A stretch of DNA of 33,443 nucleotides from Verrucomicrobiota bacterium (GCA_003219435.1 QHOW01000023.1:1-33443), one strand, 5' to 3'; shown: positions 22,687-32,944, counted from the stretch's first letter. Numbers and translations are program-made. Notes: generated by a model from the sequence alone, not told the origin.

Positions 22687-23606
22687 ATGGAGAAGCGCAG
22701 CTCAACCAGCGCAACCTACGGTCCCTGGCTTGTCGGTCTTGGCGCCGCGCTTTGGGGCACGGAGAGCGCGTGGCGGATCCCGCTCAACGAATTGTTCGAT
22801 GCGAAGGTGATCGTTTTCTGGGAACACGTGCTCATCCTGATCATGTTCCTGCCGATTCTAATCTCGCGTTTTGACGAGATCCCTAAAATCCATGCGTGCA
22901 CTTGGGGATACCTGGTTTTCTCCGGTTTCGCTGGCTCGGCTGTCGGCACAATCTTTTTCACGTTAGCGTTAAAATACGGGAATCCGACCGTGGTAAACGT
23001 GATCCTGAATATCCAGCCGGTTATTTCAACAATGGCTGCATTCCTGGTCTTCGCCGACCGGCTGGCCCCTCGCTTTTTCGTTTACGCCAGCATTGCGATT
23101 CTTGCGGGAATCTTCGTCTCGGTAGCGCATCCAGCGCTGATCGGCGTCTCATTTGAGCGCGCCGGCCTGAGCCAGGGCACCGGGTTCGCACTCATTTGCG
23201 CGCTCTTCTGGGGTCTCTCGACCGTTGCCGGCTCGCCGCAAGTTTGCGCATTGTCGTCGGGCTCACCTGCATGACGCTGATCCTTCTCGCCTACGGCAAA
23301 CTTCATGGCGCGACGCTCTGGCCGATGGCGGCGCAGACACACGCCGCAAAGGCGATCGTTCTACTGGTTCTTCTCGCTTCGGTCTCAGGCGGAATTCCGC
23401 TCTTGATTTATTTTGAAGGGCTTCGTCTCACGCGCGCATCGACGGCTGGCTATTTCGAAATGATTCAGACGCTGGCCGCCGTTTGCATCACCTGGGGCTT
23501 CTTTCACGCGAGTCTCTACCCGCACCAGGTCGTTGCGGCGCTCGTTCTCATCGCAGCGGTCGCCATGGTCCACCACGTTCAACTACAGGTCGAAGCACAC
23601 GACTGA
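22687..23606 (+). pseudogene. EamA/DMT-family transporter, frameshifted
   Basis: From ATG at 22687, frame 1 encodes the first half of a DMT-type exporter: GPWLVGLGAALWGTESAWR, then repeated membrane helices such as WGYLVFSGFAGSAVGTIFF, and LICALFWGLSTVAG. Homology then jumps to frame 3 near 23225-23245 (LAASLRIVVGLTCMTLILLAYG) and continues to 23606 with four more helices (VLLVLLASVSGGIPLLIYFEG). Between STVAG and LRIVVGL only about five residues remain where DMT proteins usually have some 15-20, so a deletion of 3n+1 bases is more likely than a simple one-base error. Translation in frame 1 would stop at 23274 after about five helices. An assembly error remains possible. Confidence 0.8.
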
Positions 23607-23650
23607 TCGCTGGTGGCTTGTGGCGACTGCCCCAATCACAGGGCGGCGCT

Positions 23651-23750
23651 ACGGTCTTCCAACAGAGAACAGAGCAAATCACAAAGCAAAATCGCTCCAT
23701 TTGCTCTTTGTTAGGGTGGAAATAGACTCGCTGTAGTGGCCGAAGACCGT
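23651..23750 (+). promoter_or_regulatory. Dyads upstream of and overlapping the tamB start
   Basis: Two nested inverted repeats are visible. GAGCAAAT (23672-23679) pairs with ATTTGCTC (23699-23706). ACGGTCTTC (23651-23659) pairs with GAAGACCGT (23742-23750), which lies within the first codons of tamB. In an mRNA beginning upstream, the second could mask the GTG start. The function is inferred, not shown. Confidence 0.35.
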
Positions 23751-26700
23751 AAGGCAGAGGGGAGGACACGCCGGCGCGCGTGGCGTCGCGTCGCGACGGC
23801 GCTTGTTATATGCGCGGCCCTCGTAGTGCTTTTTCATCGTCCACTTCTGTTAGCCCTCGGGCGACAAATCGCGTTGCATTACGCTGCGAGAGAAAATTTG
23901 AAGGCTAATTTTCGCCTTGAGGGCAATGTCTTCACGAACCTAACGGTGCGGAATCTCCACGCCATTCCAACCGGGCCGAGCGATGTCGAATCGATCGATA
24001 TCGATTTTGCGCGCGCCGATTACGGTTTGTTCGGTCCGTTGCGACATGGGCTCAGTTCAATCAAGAATCTGGAGGTGCGTTCTGCGCGCATTGTCTTGAA
24101 TCCGGCCAAGGCCCCGCTTAGGCCCCGCCCGCCGAACCCGAAAAAGAAAATTACGTTGCCCGATGTCTTTCCGGAACGAGTGCATTTAGTCGATGCAACT
24201 GTCATCGTACGAAATCGTCCGCATGATTTCGTGATGGAACATGTCGATCTTGATTTGGATCCGCGGAATCCCGGGCAATTAAGGATCGACAAGTTGCAAC
24301 TCGTCGGTGGCCAGATGTGGTTGAAAGTTGCCGCGCAGACAACCTACGCGAACAGAATCCTGATCTTGCGCGAAGTGGCTCTCTCGAATGACGAGCGTAT
24401 TCGCGAGCTGCGCGTTGATGCATCGCGTATCGCCGAAAGAAAGCTCGCTATTAATTTAAATTATTCCGTCGGAGCTGGAACGCTTTCCGGTTCTTTCGCG
24501 CTCAATGAAGCGCAATCATCGCTCAATACCGATCTCCATCTGCACGCCGAGAACGTTCCTCTCGGTGTCATCAATAAATATGCGGCGCTTCCGGAAGACT
24601 TCATTCGCGGGCAAATAGAAAAGTTGGATGTCGATCTTGGTGGTTTGATCAGTTCTCCGCGCACTTGGCAGGGGAAACTGATTGCGCAAATCAGCAATTT
24701 CCAGCAGCGAGGAACCGCGTTCGACCGCGGTATCTTTCAGATTTCCGCGGCAAATGGCACGGCGGTTCTGCAAACGGGCGACATTCTTCAGGGCGAGAAC
24801 GAGTCTCATCTTCGCGGGACTATCGAATTTCCCGCCACATTCAAAGACTTTGGCCGCACTCCGACGCATCTGGAAGTGGCTGGCACGGCAGCAGACCTCC
24901 AGCACCTGACCGCGGGAACGCCTCTCCGATTGACCGGCTCGGCTCAATTCACCGGAAAGATCGACATCGTCAACGCAAAGGTCGAAGCGAATTTTGGTGT
25001 GACTGCAAGTTCCGTCGGGTTTCCCGAAGGAACCATAGAAAAGATGAGTGCCACGCTTCGCGTGTCCAAGGTTGTGCCGCCCGCCGGCAGTAAAAAGCCG
25101 TGGTTTGCAGATCTTCGCACTGCAATGGAAATCGGTTTAACCAACATACATTACCGGGAGTACGTAATTGACTCACTAAGCGGATCGCTCAGCGGGCTGG
25201 ATGATCTGCTGGGACTGGATCGGTTAAGTCTGCGTCGAAATCAAAACGAACTAAGTGTTCGCGGCCGATACCGGCTTCCAGCAGATCCCGGCAAAGCTTC
25301 GTCACATCCAGCGGAGCTGGAGGTTAACCTGAACGGGCCTGAAGTCGGCGATTTTTGGGCGGTAGATTCGCCGAACAGAATAAGCGGGCCATTGCAAATG
25401 ACAGCTCAGATCGAATGGAAACAAGAGGTCGCCAACGGAAACGTCTCGATCTCCGGGTCGAACCTCAGGATACGGGACCTGGTTTTTCGGCAACTCAGCA
25501 CGCAATGTTCGGTTTCCAACAATGTGATCTACCTACAGGATTGCAGCGCAATTCTGAACGACAGCGATTTCATTAACGCAACCGGGAGTCTGAACTTGCG
25601 AGAGCCCTATCATTACAACGGGAAAATTTCCGCGCGCGTGGCGGATTTATCAACGCTTCAGCCTCTGCTTCGCGCTTCCGGCAACGAAAATGAACTTGCG
25701 GGGTCTTTTGCGTTGGATTGGGAGGGAAACGGCAACGCGCAAACAATCAAAAATTCGGGGAAGCTGAATCTCGTTCTGGAGAAGGGCCGTTACGGCAATT
25801 TGCAATCGGTTCAGGCAAAGATCGATGCGTCGTACTCGCCCGAGGGTCTCGATGTCCCCATTATCTTTTTCGCGACCAACAACATGGATTTTCAGGCAAT
25901 CGCCCAGGCAAAGGGCGAGACACTTGAGATCAGCAAGATTCAGCTCGACCAGGGCCAGGCGAAATTCGCAACCGGTTATGTCTCGATCCCCTTCGTGTGG
26001 GGAAATCTCGGCACGAGTGCGCCGGTCGTTCCATCCGGTGGAAAAGTCGTCGCCACGTTTCAATCCGAGAATCTGGACATACGTAAAGTTTTCGAGGACA
26101 TCGGCGTCAAACCAATGGCGTCAGGAACTTTGAATGCAAAGCTCGAGGCCAAAGGAACGGTCGCAGACTTAAACGCGCGGCTCGAATTGCAAATGCGCGA
26201 TTTACGAAGCGAGGGATGGCCACATCTCGAGCCGGCAACGTTCGATGTCACCGCGGAAGTCGTCCACGATCGGCTCGCGATCGCAGGGAAGCTTCAACAA
26301 ACTCGCATTCAGCCGTTGGAGCTAAATGCGAACATGCCGTTTGATATTCCGAAAATTGCTCACGCCGGAAAATTGCCAGACGAAACACCGATCACGGCAA
26401 AAGCTCGCCTGCCGCGAAGCCCAGTGAATTTTGTCCGCCAATTTCTTCCGGCGCTCGAGGCCCTGGATGGGGATGTCGGCTTGGACGTCGATGTAAGCGG
26501 AACAATCGACAATCCGGTCTTGAGCGGAGCGGGGGACATGCGAATCAACGTTGCCCGATTCACAAACGCGACTCTTCCTGCGCTTCACAACTTAAATGCT
26601 CGGTTAAACTTCGCTGGCAATACCGTCACGCTCGAAGGCTTCGAGGGAAACCTCGCTGGCGGCCCTTTCAGGATGAGCGGACGAATCACGTTCCCAAGGT

Positions 26701-27614
26701 TGACCGAACCGACTCTCGATTTGCAATTGAAGGCCGAGAGCGTGCTCATTGCCCGGAACGATACGCTCACCGCGCGCGCGGATGCGGACTTGAAGGTGAC
26801 GGGCCCATTCCTCACGGCCACAGTCACCGGCAACGTCGCGCTGACGAACAGTCATTTCCTGAAGAATATCGATCTTATTCCGATCGGCCTGCCGGGCCGA
26901 CCCGCGCCGGAGCCGCCGTCGTCGCGTCCAGAATTTTCCCTGCCAGACCCGCCAATCCGGAATTGGAAATTCGATGTCGCAATTAAAACAAAAGATCCCG
27001 TCCTCATTCGCGGGAACCTGGCCACCGGCGGTGCGATTGTCGATCTCAAGTCGACCGGCACAGGTCTGCATCCGGAGTTGCAAGGTTTGGTGCGAATGCA
27101 GAATGTCGAAGCGACATTGCCATTCAGCCGGCTCGAAGTTTCCTATGGCTTTCTCTATTTTGATCCAAGCGACTCCTTCAATCCGCGGATCGATCTTCAG
27201 GGCACATCGGTCATCCGCGATTACACAGTGCGGGTTTATGTCTATGGAACTTTGCTCGCGCCCGAGGCCATTTTTACGAGCGAGCCGCCCCTGCCACAGG
27301 AGGAGATCATTTCCTTGATCGCCACTGGCGTCACCAGGGCGGAATTGTCAGGAAACAATAACGTTCTCGCCGGTCGGGCTGCAATGTTATTGGTGCAGCA
27401 ACTCTACCGGAAAATTTTCAAAAAAGGCGAACCGACTCAGAGCAACGCATTTTTTAATCGCCTCGATCTGGACGTAGGAACTGTCGATCCTCGAACCGGT
27501 CAACAGCAAGTTAGCGCACGCTTCAAGATCAACGATCAATTTGTCCTCGTTGGCGACGTCGGAGTTGGGGGCGAGTATCGCGGGATACTAAAGTATCTGA
27601 TTCGGTTCCGCTAA
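23736..27614 (+). CDS. tamB: TamB-like AsmA/DUF490 bridge protein
   Basis: TamB-type proteins form a long beta-helical groove between inner and outer membranes, working with an Omp85 partner in outer-membrane protein insertion and/or lipid transport. The 1292-residue product has a basic N-terminus and one membrane helix (about residues 19-37), followed by over 1000 residues of repeating beta-strand sequence. The C-terminal DUF490 domain (about 950-1292) has FTSEPPLPQEEIISLIATG and ends in DRFVLVGDVGVGGEYRGILKYLIRFR-like sequence (final residues GEYRGILKYLIRFR are seen). Start is GTG at 23736; the nearest purine-rich site (GGTGGA) is poorly spaced. One base separates its stop from the Omp85 gene, so the two form a unit. 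Confidence 0.9.
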   Translation: MAEDRKAEGRTRRRAWRRVATALVICAALVVLFHRPLLLALGRQIALHYAARENLKANFRLEGNVFTNLTVRNLHAIPTGPSDVESIDIDFARADYGLFGPLRHGLSSIKNLEVRSARIVLNPAKAPLRPRPPNPKKKITLPDVFPERVHLVDATVIVRNRPHDFVMEHVDLDLDPRNPGQLRIDKLQLVGGQMWLKVAAQTTYANRILILREVALSNDERIRELRVDASRIAERKLAINLNYSVGAGTLSGSFALNEAQSSLNTDLHLHAENVPLGVINKYAALPEDFIRGQIEKLDVDLGGLISSPRTWQGKLIAQISNFQQRGTAFDRGIFQISAANGTAVLQTGDILQGENESHLRGTIEFPATFKDFGRTPTHLEVAGTAADLQHLTAGTPLRLTGSAQFTGKIDIVNAKVEANFGVTASSVGFPEGTIEKMSATLRVSKVVPPAGSKKPWFADLRTAMEIGLTNIHYREYVIDSLSGSLSGLDDLLGLDRLSLRRNQNELSVRGRYRLPADPGKASSHPAELEVNLNGPEVGDFWAVDSPNRISGPLQMTAQIEWKQEVANGNVSISGSNLRIRDLVFRQLSTQCSVSNNVIYLQDCSAILNDSDFINATGSLNLREPYHYNGKISARVADLSTLQPLLRASGNENELAGSFALDWEGNGNAQTIKNSGKLNLVLEKGRYGNLQSVQAKIDASYSPEGLDVPIIFFATNNMDFQAIAQAKGETLEISKIQLDQGQAKFATGYVSIPFVWGNLGTSAPVVPSGGKVVATFQSENLDIRKVFEDIGVKPMASGTLNAKLEAKGTVADLNARLELQMRDLRSEGWPHLEPATFDVTAEVVHDRLAIAGKLQQTRIQPLELNANMPFDIPKIAHAGKLPDETPITAKARLPRSPVNFVRQFLPALEALDGDVGLDVDVSGTIDNPVLSGAGDMRINVARFTNATLPALHNLNARLNFAGNTVTLEGFEGNLAGGPFRMSGRITFPRLTEPTLDLQLKAESVLIARNDTLTARADADLKVTGPFLTATVTGNVALTNSHFLKNIDLIPIGLPGRPAPEPPSSRPEFSLPDPPIRNWKFDVAIKTKDPVLIRGNLATGGAIVDLKSTGTGLHPELQGLVRMQNVEATLPFSRLEVSYGFLYFDPSDSFNPRIDLQGTSVIRDYTVRVYVYGTLLAPEAIFTSEPPLPQEEIISLIATGVTRAELSGNNNVLAGRAAMLLVQQLYRKIFKKGEPTQSNAFFNRLDLDVGTVDPRTGQQQVSARFKINDQFVLVGDVGVGGEYRGILKYLIRFR

Positions 27615-27615
27615 G

Positions 27616-29787
27616 ATGCAGCGCAGGGTCCTCTTCTGTCTCGCAAACGTGGCCCTGGCATTGAAAGTCGCGGCGCAGAGCGCGGTGGATGTTACACGGC
27701 CTGAAGAAAGGCAAAAAGCGCGGCAGGCTGTCGTAAAGCAACAGGAGAAACGTGCGCAACGGACGAGCATCATCGAATTTCGCGGCCAGCGGGCTTTCGG
27801 CGAAAAGGAATTACGCTCGGCTTTAAAAGAGGAGATCACGACGATCGACGATTTTGGGTTGAGTCCGGCCCGGGCGGACGATCTCGCGTTCTTCCTCGAA
27901 GTTTTTTACCGAAAGCATGGTTATGCGAACGTGAACGTGCATTACGCCATCGAATCGCAGGATCGCCTTCGTCTCGATATCAGCGAAGGCCCGCGCTTCA
28001 CGCTTGGGACTGTGATCTTTGATGGAAATGCGGGGGAGCCAAGCGACAAGCTCTTCGAGTATGTAGTCGGACCGACGCGCGAGCGATATTCTAAGCTTGA
28101 GAAGAAGTTGCCCTTCGTTGCTGCTGACATGCAGGAAGGAGCGGGGTTGGTGCAGCGTTTATATATCGCGGAAGGATTTTTGAATGCTGTGGTCGATCCG
28201 CCCCGTTATACTTTCCACGAGCAAACCAGCCAGGTTGACGTCGTCATTCCGATTCACGAGGGGCAGCAATATTTCTTCGGGAGCGTCTCGTTTAGCGGGC
28301 AAACCATTTATGATGCAGAGACACTGCGCGGACAGATGTTCGATCTCCTGCGACAACCTTACACCGACGCGCGAGTGGCCGATATTCCGCGGCGTCTCGA
28401 GGCATATTTCAAGGCGCGCGGTTATTATGACGTCAAAGTCGCGGCCAGCAGCGCGCCAGAGGAAGCAGTGAATGGTCGAGTACCGGTGCAAGTCGCGATC
28501 ACAGCAGGTGCTGTTTACCGCTTTGACGGCATTACAGTAACCGGGCTCGATCGACTGCATCCCAGTTATGTCGTCAAACGGTTCAGTAAACTTCGGGGCG
28601 ACATTTATAGCCCGGATGTCCTCGATGAGCGGTTTCGGACCTTGATGCGGACAGGCCTCTTTAATCTTGTCCAAATTAGACCTGTTCCGGTTGATGGACA
28701 TCTCTTGCGGCTCGACATCTCGGCAGAGGAAGCGAAGAGTAAGGAACTCGGTTTTTTGATCGGATACGGCACGTATGAGGGCGGCATCGCCGGGGTGCAA
28801 TATCGAGATCGCGATCTTTTCGGTTACGGCAGGCCGCTCACAACTTCGATTGAGGTGTCAGGACGAGGATACAGAGGGGAGATTTTGTACGAAGATCCGT
28901 TTTTCTTTGATACGGATTTTTCCTTTAAAGCTCGTCTCGCCGCATTCACTTTCAGATTCGATGGCTACACAAAATTTGAATTGGGCGGACGACTCGAGCT
29001 AACGCGAAAGATCACTAAGTACGACGAGGCCGGCGTGACCTTCGCTGTTCGCCACGTCAAAATAATCGATGCCGACATCAAGCCAGTCTTCCTCGGCGAC
29101 CAGGATTACTTTGTAAATACGCTCGGCTTCACAAATACCATCGACATGCGTGAGAGCCCCTACGTGACGCCGCGGGGGTTCCTGATCAATAACACATTGG
29201 ATTTGGCCTCGAGCGCGTTCGGAAGCGACATCGAATTTATCCGCGGCACGATCCGCCTGGGCTACTACCTTCCTTTTGGACCGAAACCTCTTACGCCCGG
29301 TGTGGTGGAAGATAAACCGGGCACTCCGTTGCGACGCTGGTTCCAGCAGTCTTCGATCGCATTCGGCGCGCGCGCCGGCATTATTCATTCGCTTACCGTG
29401 AGTGGTCCCGCGGAAGCGACCGCAATTCCCATCGATGAGCGTTTTTTCATTGGGGGAAGCGACACTGTGCGAAGCTTTGGTTATCGCGATCTCGGTCCAC
29501 ACGACCCAAAAGGTCATCCAATTGGAGGTGAATTTTTCACCGTGTTTAATGTCGAGTACACCTTTCCAATTTTCGGCGAATTGCAGGGCGCGCTGTTCAC
29601 GGACGCGGGCAATCTGCTCCCGACATCGGAAGAACCAGGCCTCGACGACATGCGCTATGCTGTAGGCGTAGGGCTGCGTTATAAATTGCCGGTCGGCCCG
29701 ATTCGTCTCGATTACGGCGTCAATCCCGACCCGCGCGCCGATGAAGACTTCGGCGCATTCCATTTCAGTTTCGGCTTTGCTTTTTAA
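27616..29787 (+). CDS. Omp85-family outer-membrane protein (TamA/BamA-like)
   Basis: The 723-residue product begins with a signal peptide (to about residue 21, ending VAAQ). Several POTRA domains (about residues 45-370) follow, each with the typical yYxxxGY pattern, e.g. VFYRKHGYANVNV and YFKARGYYDVKV. A 16-strand barrel (about 375-723) begins after the LGFLIGYGTYEGG strand and contains RDLFGYGRPL. The loop 6 motif appears as GGSDTVRSFGYRDLGP, with Ser replacing the Gly of the usual VRGF. It ends in GFAF, an aromatic C-terminus as needed for outer-membrane insertion. The tight linkage to tamB argues for a TamA-like role rather than the essential BamA, but paralogy cannot be settled from this window. 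Confidence 0.9.
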   Translation: MQRRVLFCLANVALALKVAAQSAVDVTRPEERQKARQAVVKQQEKRAQRTSIIEFRGQRAFGEKELRSALKEEITTIDDFGLSPARADDLAFFLEVFYRKHGYANVNVHYAIESQDRLRLDISEGPRFTLGTVIFDGNAGEPSDKLFEYVVGPTRERYSKLEKKLPFVAADMQEGAGLVQRLYIAEGFLNAVVDPPRYTFHEQTSQVDVVIPIHEGQQYFFGSVSFSGQTIYDAETLRGQMFDLLRQPYTDARVADIPRRLEAYFKARGYYDVKVAASSAPEEAVNGRVPVQVAITAGAVYRFDGITVTGLDRLHPSYVVKRFSKLRGDIYSPDVLDERFRTLMRTGLFNLVQIRPVPVDGHLLRLDISAEEAKSKELGFLIGYGTYEGGIAGVQYRDRDLFGYGRPLTTSIEVSGRGYRGEILYEDPFFFDTDFSFKARLAAFTFRFDGYTKFELGGRLELTRKITKYDEAGVTFAVRHVKIIDADIKPVFLGDQDYFVNTLGFTNTIDMRESPYVTPRGFLINNTLDLASSAFGSDIEFIRGTIRLGYYLPFGPKPLTPGVVEDKPGTPLRRWFQQSSIAFGARAGIIHSLTVSGPAEATAIPIDERFFIGGSDTVRSFGYRDLGPHDPKGHPIGGEFFTVFNVEYTFPIFGELQGALFTDAGNLLPTSEEPGLDDMRYAVGVGLRYKLPVGPIRLDYGVNPDPRADEDFGAFHFSFGFAF

Positions 29788-29823
29788 TTTGTGGCTGCTC
29801 AAAGCAAGTTCAGGTCCGCTGGT

Positions 29824-31296
29824 ATGAAAGATCGACAAGAAAGTCTGCACGGCGATGTCGGCGATCTTGGCGACGTTCCGCCTGCGATTTTTCGCGAACA
29901 ACTTCATCGCCTCGCCGATTGGATCGCCGACTATCGCGAGCAAATTGCCGAGCGCCGCATTGCTCCAAATGATAAGCCAGGGGCAATCCTGGCGCGGCTG
30001 AATCGAGCGGCACCGGAAAATGCCGCAGGGCTCGATGAAATCTTCGCTGATATTGACCGCGTGATTGTGCCCGGCGTTGCGCATTGGGCGCATCCGCAGT
30101 TCATGAGTTATTTCGGGTGTACCACGACAAGCCCCGGCATTCTCGCCGAAATGATGACCGGTGCGCTCAACGTCAATGCGATGACGTGGCGGACTTCACC
30201 CGCGGCAAGCGAGCTTGAAACGCTGGTCCTCGATTGGCTTCGGCAATGGCTTGGGTTGTCCGAGCAATTTGGGGGCGTTGTTTACGATACGGCTTCGATT
30301 TCGACGATGCACGCTCTCGCCACCGCGCGTGAGCAAGCGGCGCCGAGTACGCGGAAACAGGGCTTGAGCGGGCGTGGCCTGCCGGGTTTCCGCATTTATA
30401 CTTCAAGCCAAGCGCATAGCTCTGTGGAAAAAGGCGCGATTGCAATCGGCATTGGCGAGGACAACGTCCGGCGAATTGGGTGCAATGCCGACTTTCGAAT
30501 GGACGTGTTGGCATTGCGGAAGATGGTCGCGTCCGATCTCCGCAATGGTTTCAAACCTCTCGCTGTCGTCGCAACAGTCGGCACAACATCAACAGCAAGC
30601 GTGGATCCAGTCCCGCAGATCGCGCAAGTTTGCCGCGAACATGAGATGTGGCTGCACATCGATGGCGCTTACGGTGCCGGGCTTGCACTCCTTCCGGAGT
30701 GCAAATGGGTGGCAGCCGGTTGGAACGAAGCGGATTCCATCGTGATCAATCCGCACAAAATGCTTTTTATTCCATTCGATTTCAGCGCTCTCTATGTTCG
30801 CGATATCGCTCGTTTGCGTCGCCTCTTTACTCTCGCACCGGAACATTTGCACCTCCGCGATCCGGTCGGCGCTGAGATCAACTATATGGATTATGGAGTG
30901 CAGCTCGGTCGCCGCTTCCGCGCGCTCAAGGCCTGGGTCGTTTGGCGCGCATTTGGCCGCGAAGGGCTCGCGGCGCGCATTCGGGAACATTTGAGGCTTG
31001 CCAAACTCCTGGCGGATTGGATTGAGAATGACGAACGTTTCGAATTGTCTGCACCTGTTGTCATGGGCGTTGTTTGTTTCCGGTTCAAAGCAGGCGCTGA
31101 CGATCAGAAGATCGATATGGTTAACAGCAGCGTTGTCGAGCGCATCAATGCTTCCGGGCGCGCTTATCTGACGCAGACAAGATTGCGCGGCCGAACCGTC
31201 ATGCGCATCGGCTTGGGAAACGTTCTCACGACTGAGCAGCACCTGCGCAACATCTGGAAGCTTATTCAGGCAACAGCAACCGAAGTCGCCGCATAA
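29824..31296 (+). CDS. PLP-dependent group II amino-acid decarboxylase (aromatic-L-amino-acid type)
   Basis: The 490-residue product (from ATG at 29824; GTG at 29791 is an alternative) resembles AADC-like decarboxylases. It has IADYREQI near the start, WAHPQFMSYF, DTASISTMHALATARE, HSSVEKGAIAIG, VATVGTTSTASVDP, LHIDGAYGAG (PLP-binding Asp), and the Schiff-base lysine in NPHKMLFIPFD. The substrate cannot be told from sequence alone; Trp, Tyr, DOPA or related amino acids are typical for the family. The usual DxAY appears as DGAYG. It follows the Omp85 gene closely on the same strand, without an evident functional link. Confidence 0.9.
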   Translation: MKDRQESLHGDVGDLGDVPPAIFREQLHRLADWIADYREQIAERRIAPNDKPGAILARLNRAAPENAAGLDEIFADIDRVIVPGVAHWAHPQFMSYFGCTTTSPGILAEMMTGALNVNAMTWRTSPAASELETLVLDWLRQWLGLSEQFGGVVYDTASISTMHALATAREQAAPSTRKQGLSGRGLPGFRIYTSSQAHSSVEKGAIAIGIGEDNVRRIGCNADFRMDVLALRKMVASDLRNGFKPLAVVATVGTTSTASVDPVPQIAQVCREHEMWLHIDGAYGAGLALLPECKWVAAGWNEADSIVINPHKMLFIPFDFSALYVRDIARLRRLFTLAPEHLHLRDPVGAEINYMDYGVQLGRRFRALKAWVVWRAFGREGLAARIREHLRLAKLLADWIENDERFELSAPVVMGVVCFRFKAGADDQKIDMVNSSVVERINASGRAYLTQTRLRGRTVMRIGLGNVLTTEQHLRNIWKLIQATATEVAA

Positions 31297-31410
31297 TTTT
31301 TTTGTTAGATGCCCGTATCCTTCCTGTCATGCGGCCGGTTGTCCTCGAGAAACTATTTGGCGTGCTCTGAATGCTCCCTAAATTCTGCGGGCTAAAAGGA
31401 AATTCGGCTT

Positions 31411-32931
31411 ATGATGAAGTTACTTCGCAAGCATCGTCACTGGTTGATGATTGTGATCGCCATTCTCGCGATCCCTTTCATCTTCTATTTCGTGCAACGG
31501 CCGGATTACGGCGCGATGCGCTCCGATCAATTCGTTCGCATTTACGATCGCAATGTTTCGATGTTGGAAGCCCAGCAAATGGTGCGCTTGTTCAACCTGG
31601 CGCAGGCCCTTGGCATGTCGGATTTCATGCAAGCCCTGACCCCGGGCGTGCAGGATCCGAACCAGGTTTATACCCAGTTCGTATTAAACTTATTGGTTCT
31701 GCGTCATGAAGCTACGCGGCTTGGCATTCGACCGGGTGCATCGGAGGTCGCTGACGTTGTGCGTGCGCTACCGGTATTCCAAAGCGAATCGGGCTTCGAC
31801 CTGCATAAGTTTAGCGATTTCGTGCAAAATGCGCTCGCGCCCAATGGTCTTGCCGAGGAGCACATCGAGCAACTGGTTCGTGACGAGCTCTGCCTGAACC
31901 AAATTAAGCAGCTGCTCGGGACAGGCGTCTCCATCCCGGAAGCAGAGATCAACTCAGATTACCAACGGGCCTACGACAAATTATATGTGAGCCTTGTTCG
32001 GTTGCGCCCGGACGATTTTGCCAGGGAAATCACAATCACTGATGAGGACGTGCAGAAGTATTACGAAACACACCAGGCTGAGCTCAAAAGCGAGGAAAAA
32101 CGCAAGGTCGATTTTGTCAGCCTGACGCTCACTGACGATCAGAAGAAGCTGACTGGAAAAGAGCGCATCGAGGTTCTGCAGGAGCTTTCCGACCGCGCAA
32201 CCGATTTCACCCAGGCGCTCCTGGAAAAAGACGCGGATTTCAAGCAAGTGGCTGAGAAATTTCATGTGCCGGTGCGGACGACCGGCGAGTTTACGGCAAC
32301 GAATCCAGATCCGCAGTTGAATGCCGACCCACAACTCAGCGCCGCTGCTTTTAAACTATCGTTGAAAGAACCGCACAGCGATCCAATCCAGGTGGCGGAT
32401 GGATTTTATATCCTGCATCTCGCCGGGATCGTGGAGGCGCGTCCTCTCAGTATTGAAGAGGCGAAACCGAAGATCGTGGAGGCGATCAAGGGCTCTCGGG
32501 CTCGTGAGCTGATGTCAACGAAAGGCGCGGAGATTGCTCGGCAGCTACGCCAGGCGACTCAATCCGGCCAGGCGCTCGAAGCAACAGCCCAACAAGCGGG
32601 AGTAAAAGTGGAGAAGCTTCCGCCTTTCTCGGTGCTGGAGGAAGGAACGGAAGGCCGGGACAAGAAGCCGAAGGAGGAGTCGCCTGAGATGCTCACAATT
32701 AAGAATGCCGTGGCGTATCTGAACCCGGGTGAGATTACTGACTTTTTGCCGGCGGGGGACAGTGGACTCATCGCTGTGTTGGGAAAACGCGAGCCCTCCG
32801 CGGACGCAACAAATAGCGAGAAGAAAGCGGCATTTGAAAAACGGCTCATGAACAACAAGCGGCAAATTGTTTTTTATGAATGGCTGCGGGAGCGGCAGCA
32901 AGCGGCCGGCGTGCAATTTGCCAAAGGCTAA
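31411..32931 (+). CDS. Membrane-anchored PpiD/SurA-like periplasmic chaperone
   Basis: The 506-residue product has a basic start, one membrane helix (about residues 10-28, WLMIVIAILAIPFIFYFV), then a SurA-N-like helical domain: SMLEAQQMVRLFN, LNLLVLRHEATRLGI, QLVRDELCLNQIKQLLGTG. About residues 200-350 resemble a parvulin-type rotamase, with TDEDVQKYYETHQ before it and GEFT..., SLKEPHSDPIQVADGFYILHLAGI as its last strands. Catalytic residues of parvulins are not convincingly retained, so the role may be chaperone only. AAGGAAA lies about ten bases before the ATG. With tamB and the Omp85 gene nearby, an outer-membrane biogenesis context is plausible. Confidence 0.85.
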   Translation: MMKLLRKHRHWLMIVIAILAIPFIFYFVQRPDYGAMRSDQFVRIYDRNVSMLEAQQMVRLFNLAQALGMSDFMQALTPGVQDPNQVYTQFVLNLLVLRHEATRLGIRPGASEVADVVRALPVFQSESGFDLHKFSDFVQNALAPNGLAEEHIEQLVRDELCLNQIKQLLGTGVSIPEAEINSDYQRAYDKLYVSLVRLRPDDFAREITITDEDVQKYYETHQAELKSEEKRKVDFVSLTLTDDQKKLTGKERIEVLQELSDRATDFTQALLEKDADFKQVAEKFHVPVRTTGEFTATNPDPQLNADPQLSAAAFKLSLKEPHSDPIQVADGFYILHLAGIVEARPLSIEEAKPKIVEAIKGSRARELMSTKGAEIARQLRQATQSGQALEATAQQAGVKVEKLPPFSVLEEGTEGRDKKPKEESPEMLTIKNAVAYLNPGEITDFLPAGDSGLIAVLGKREPSADATNSEKKAAFEKRLMNNKRQIVFYEWLRERQQAAGVQFAKG

Positions 32932-32944
32932 GCACGGATGAGTT

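Noticed and set aside
23196-23606. The second half of the EamA transporter as a separate gene
   Set aside because: It starts mid-domain at a non-conserved TTG without a ribosome site and continues the homology of the preceding frame, so a frameshifted single gene is the better reading.
28999-30093. A 364-codon minus-strand open frame
   Set aside because: It lies antisense to the Omp85 and decarboxylase genes, crosses their boundary and shows no protein-like motifs; a shadow of biased codon use.
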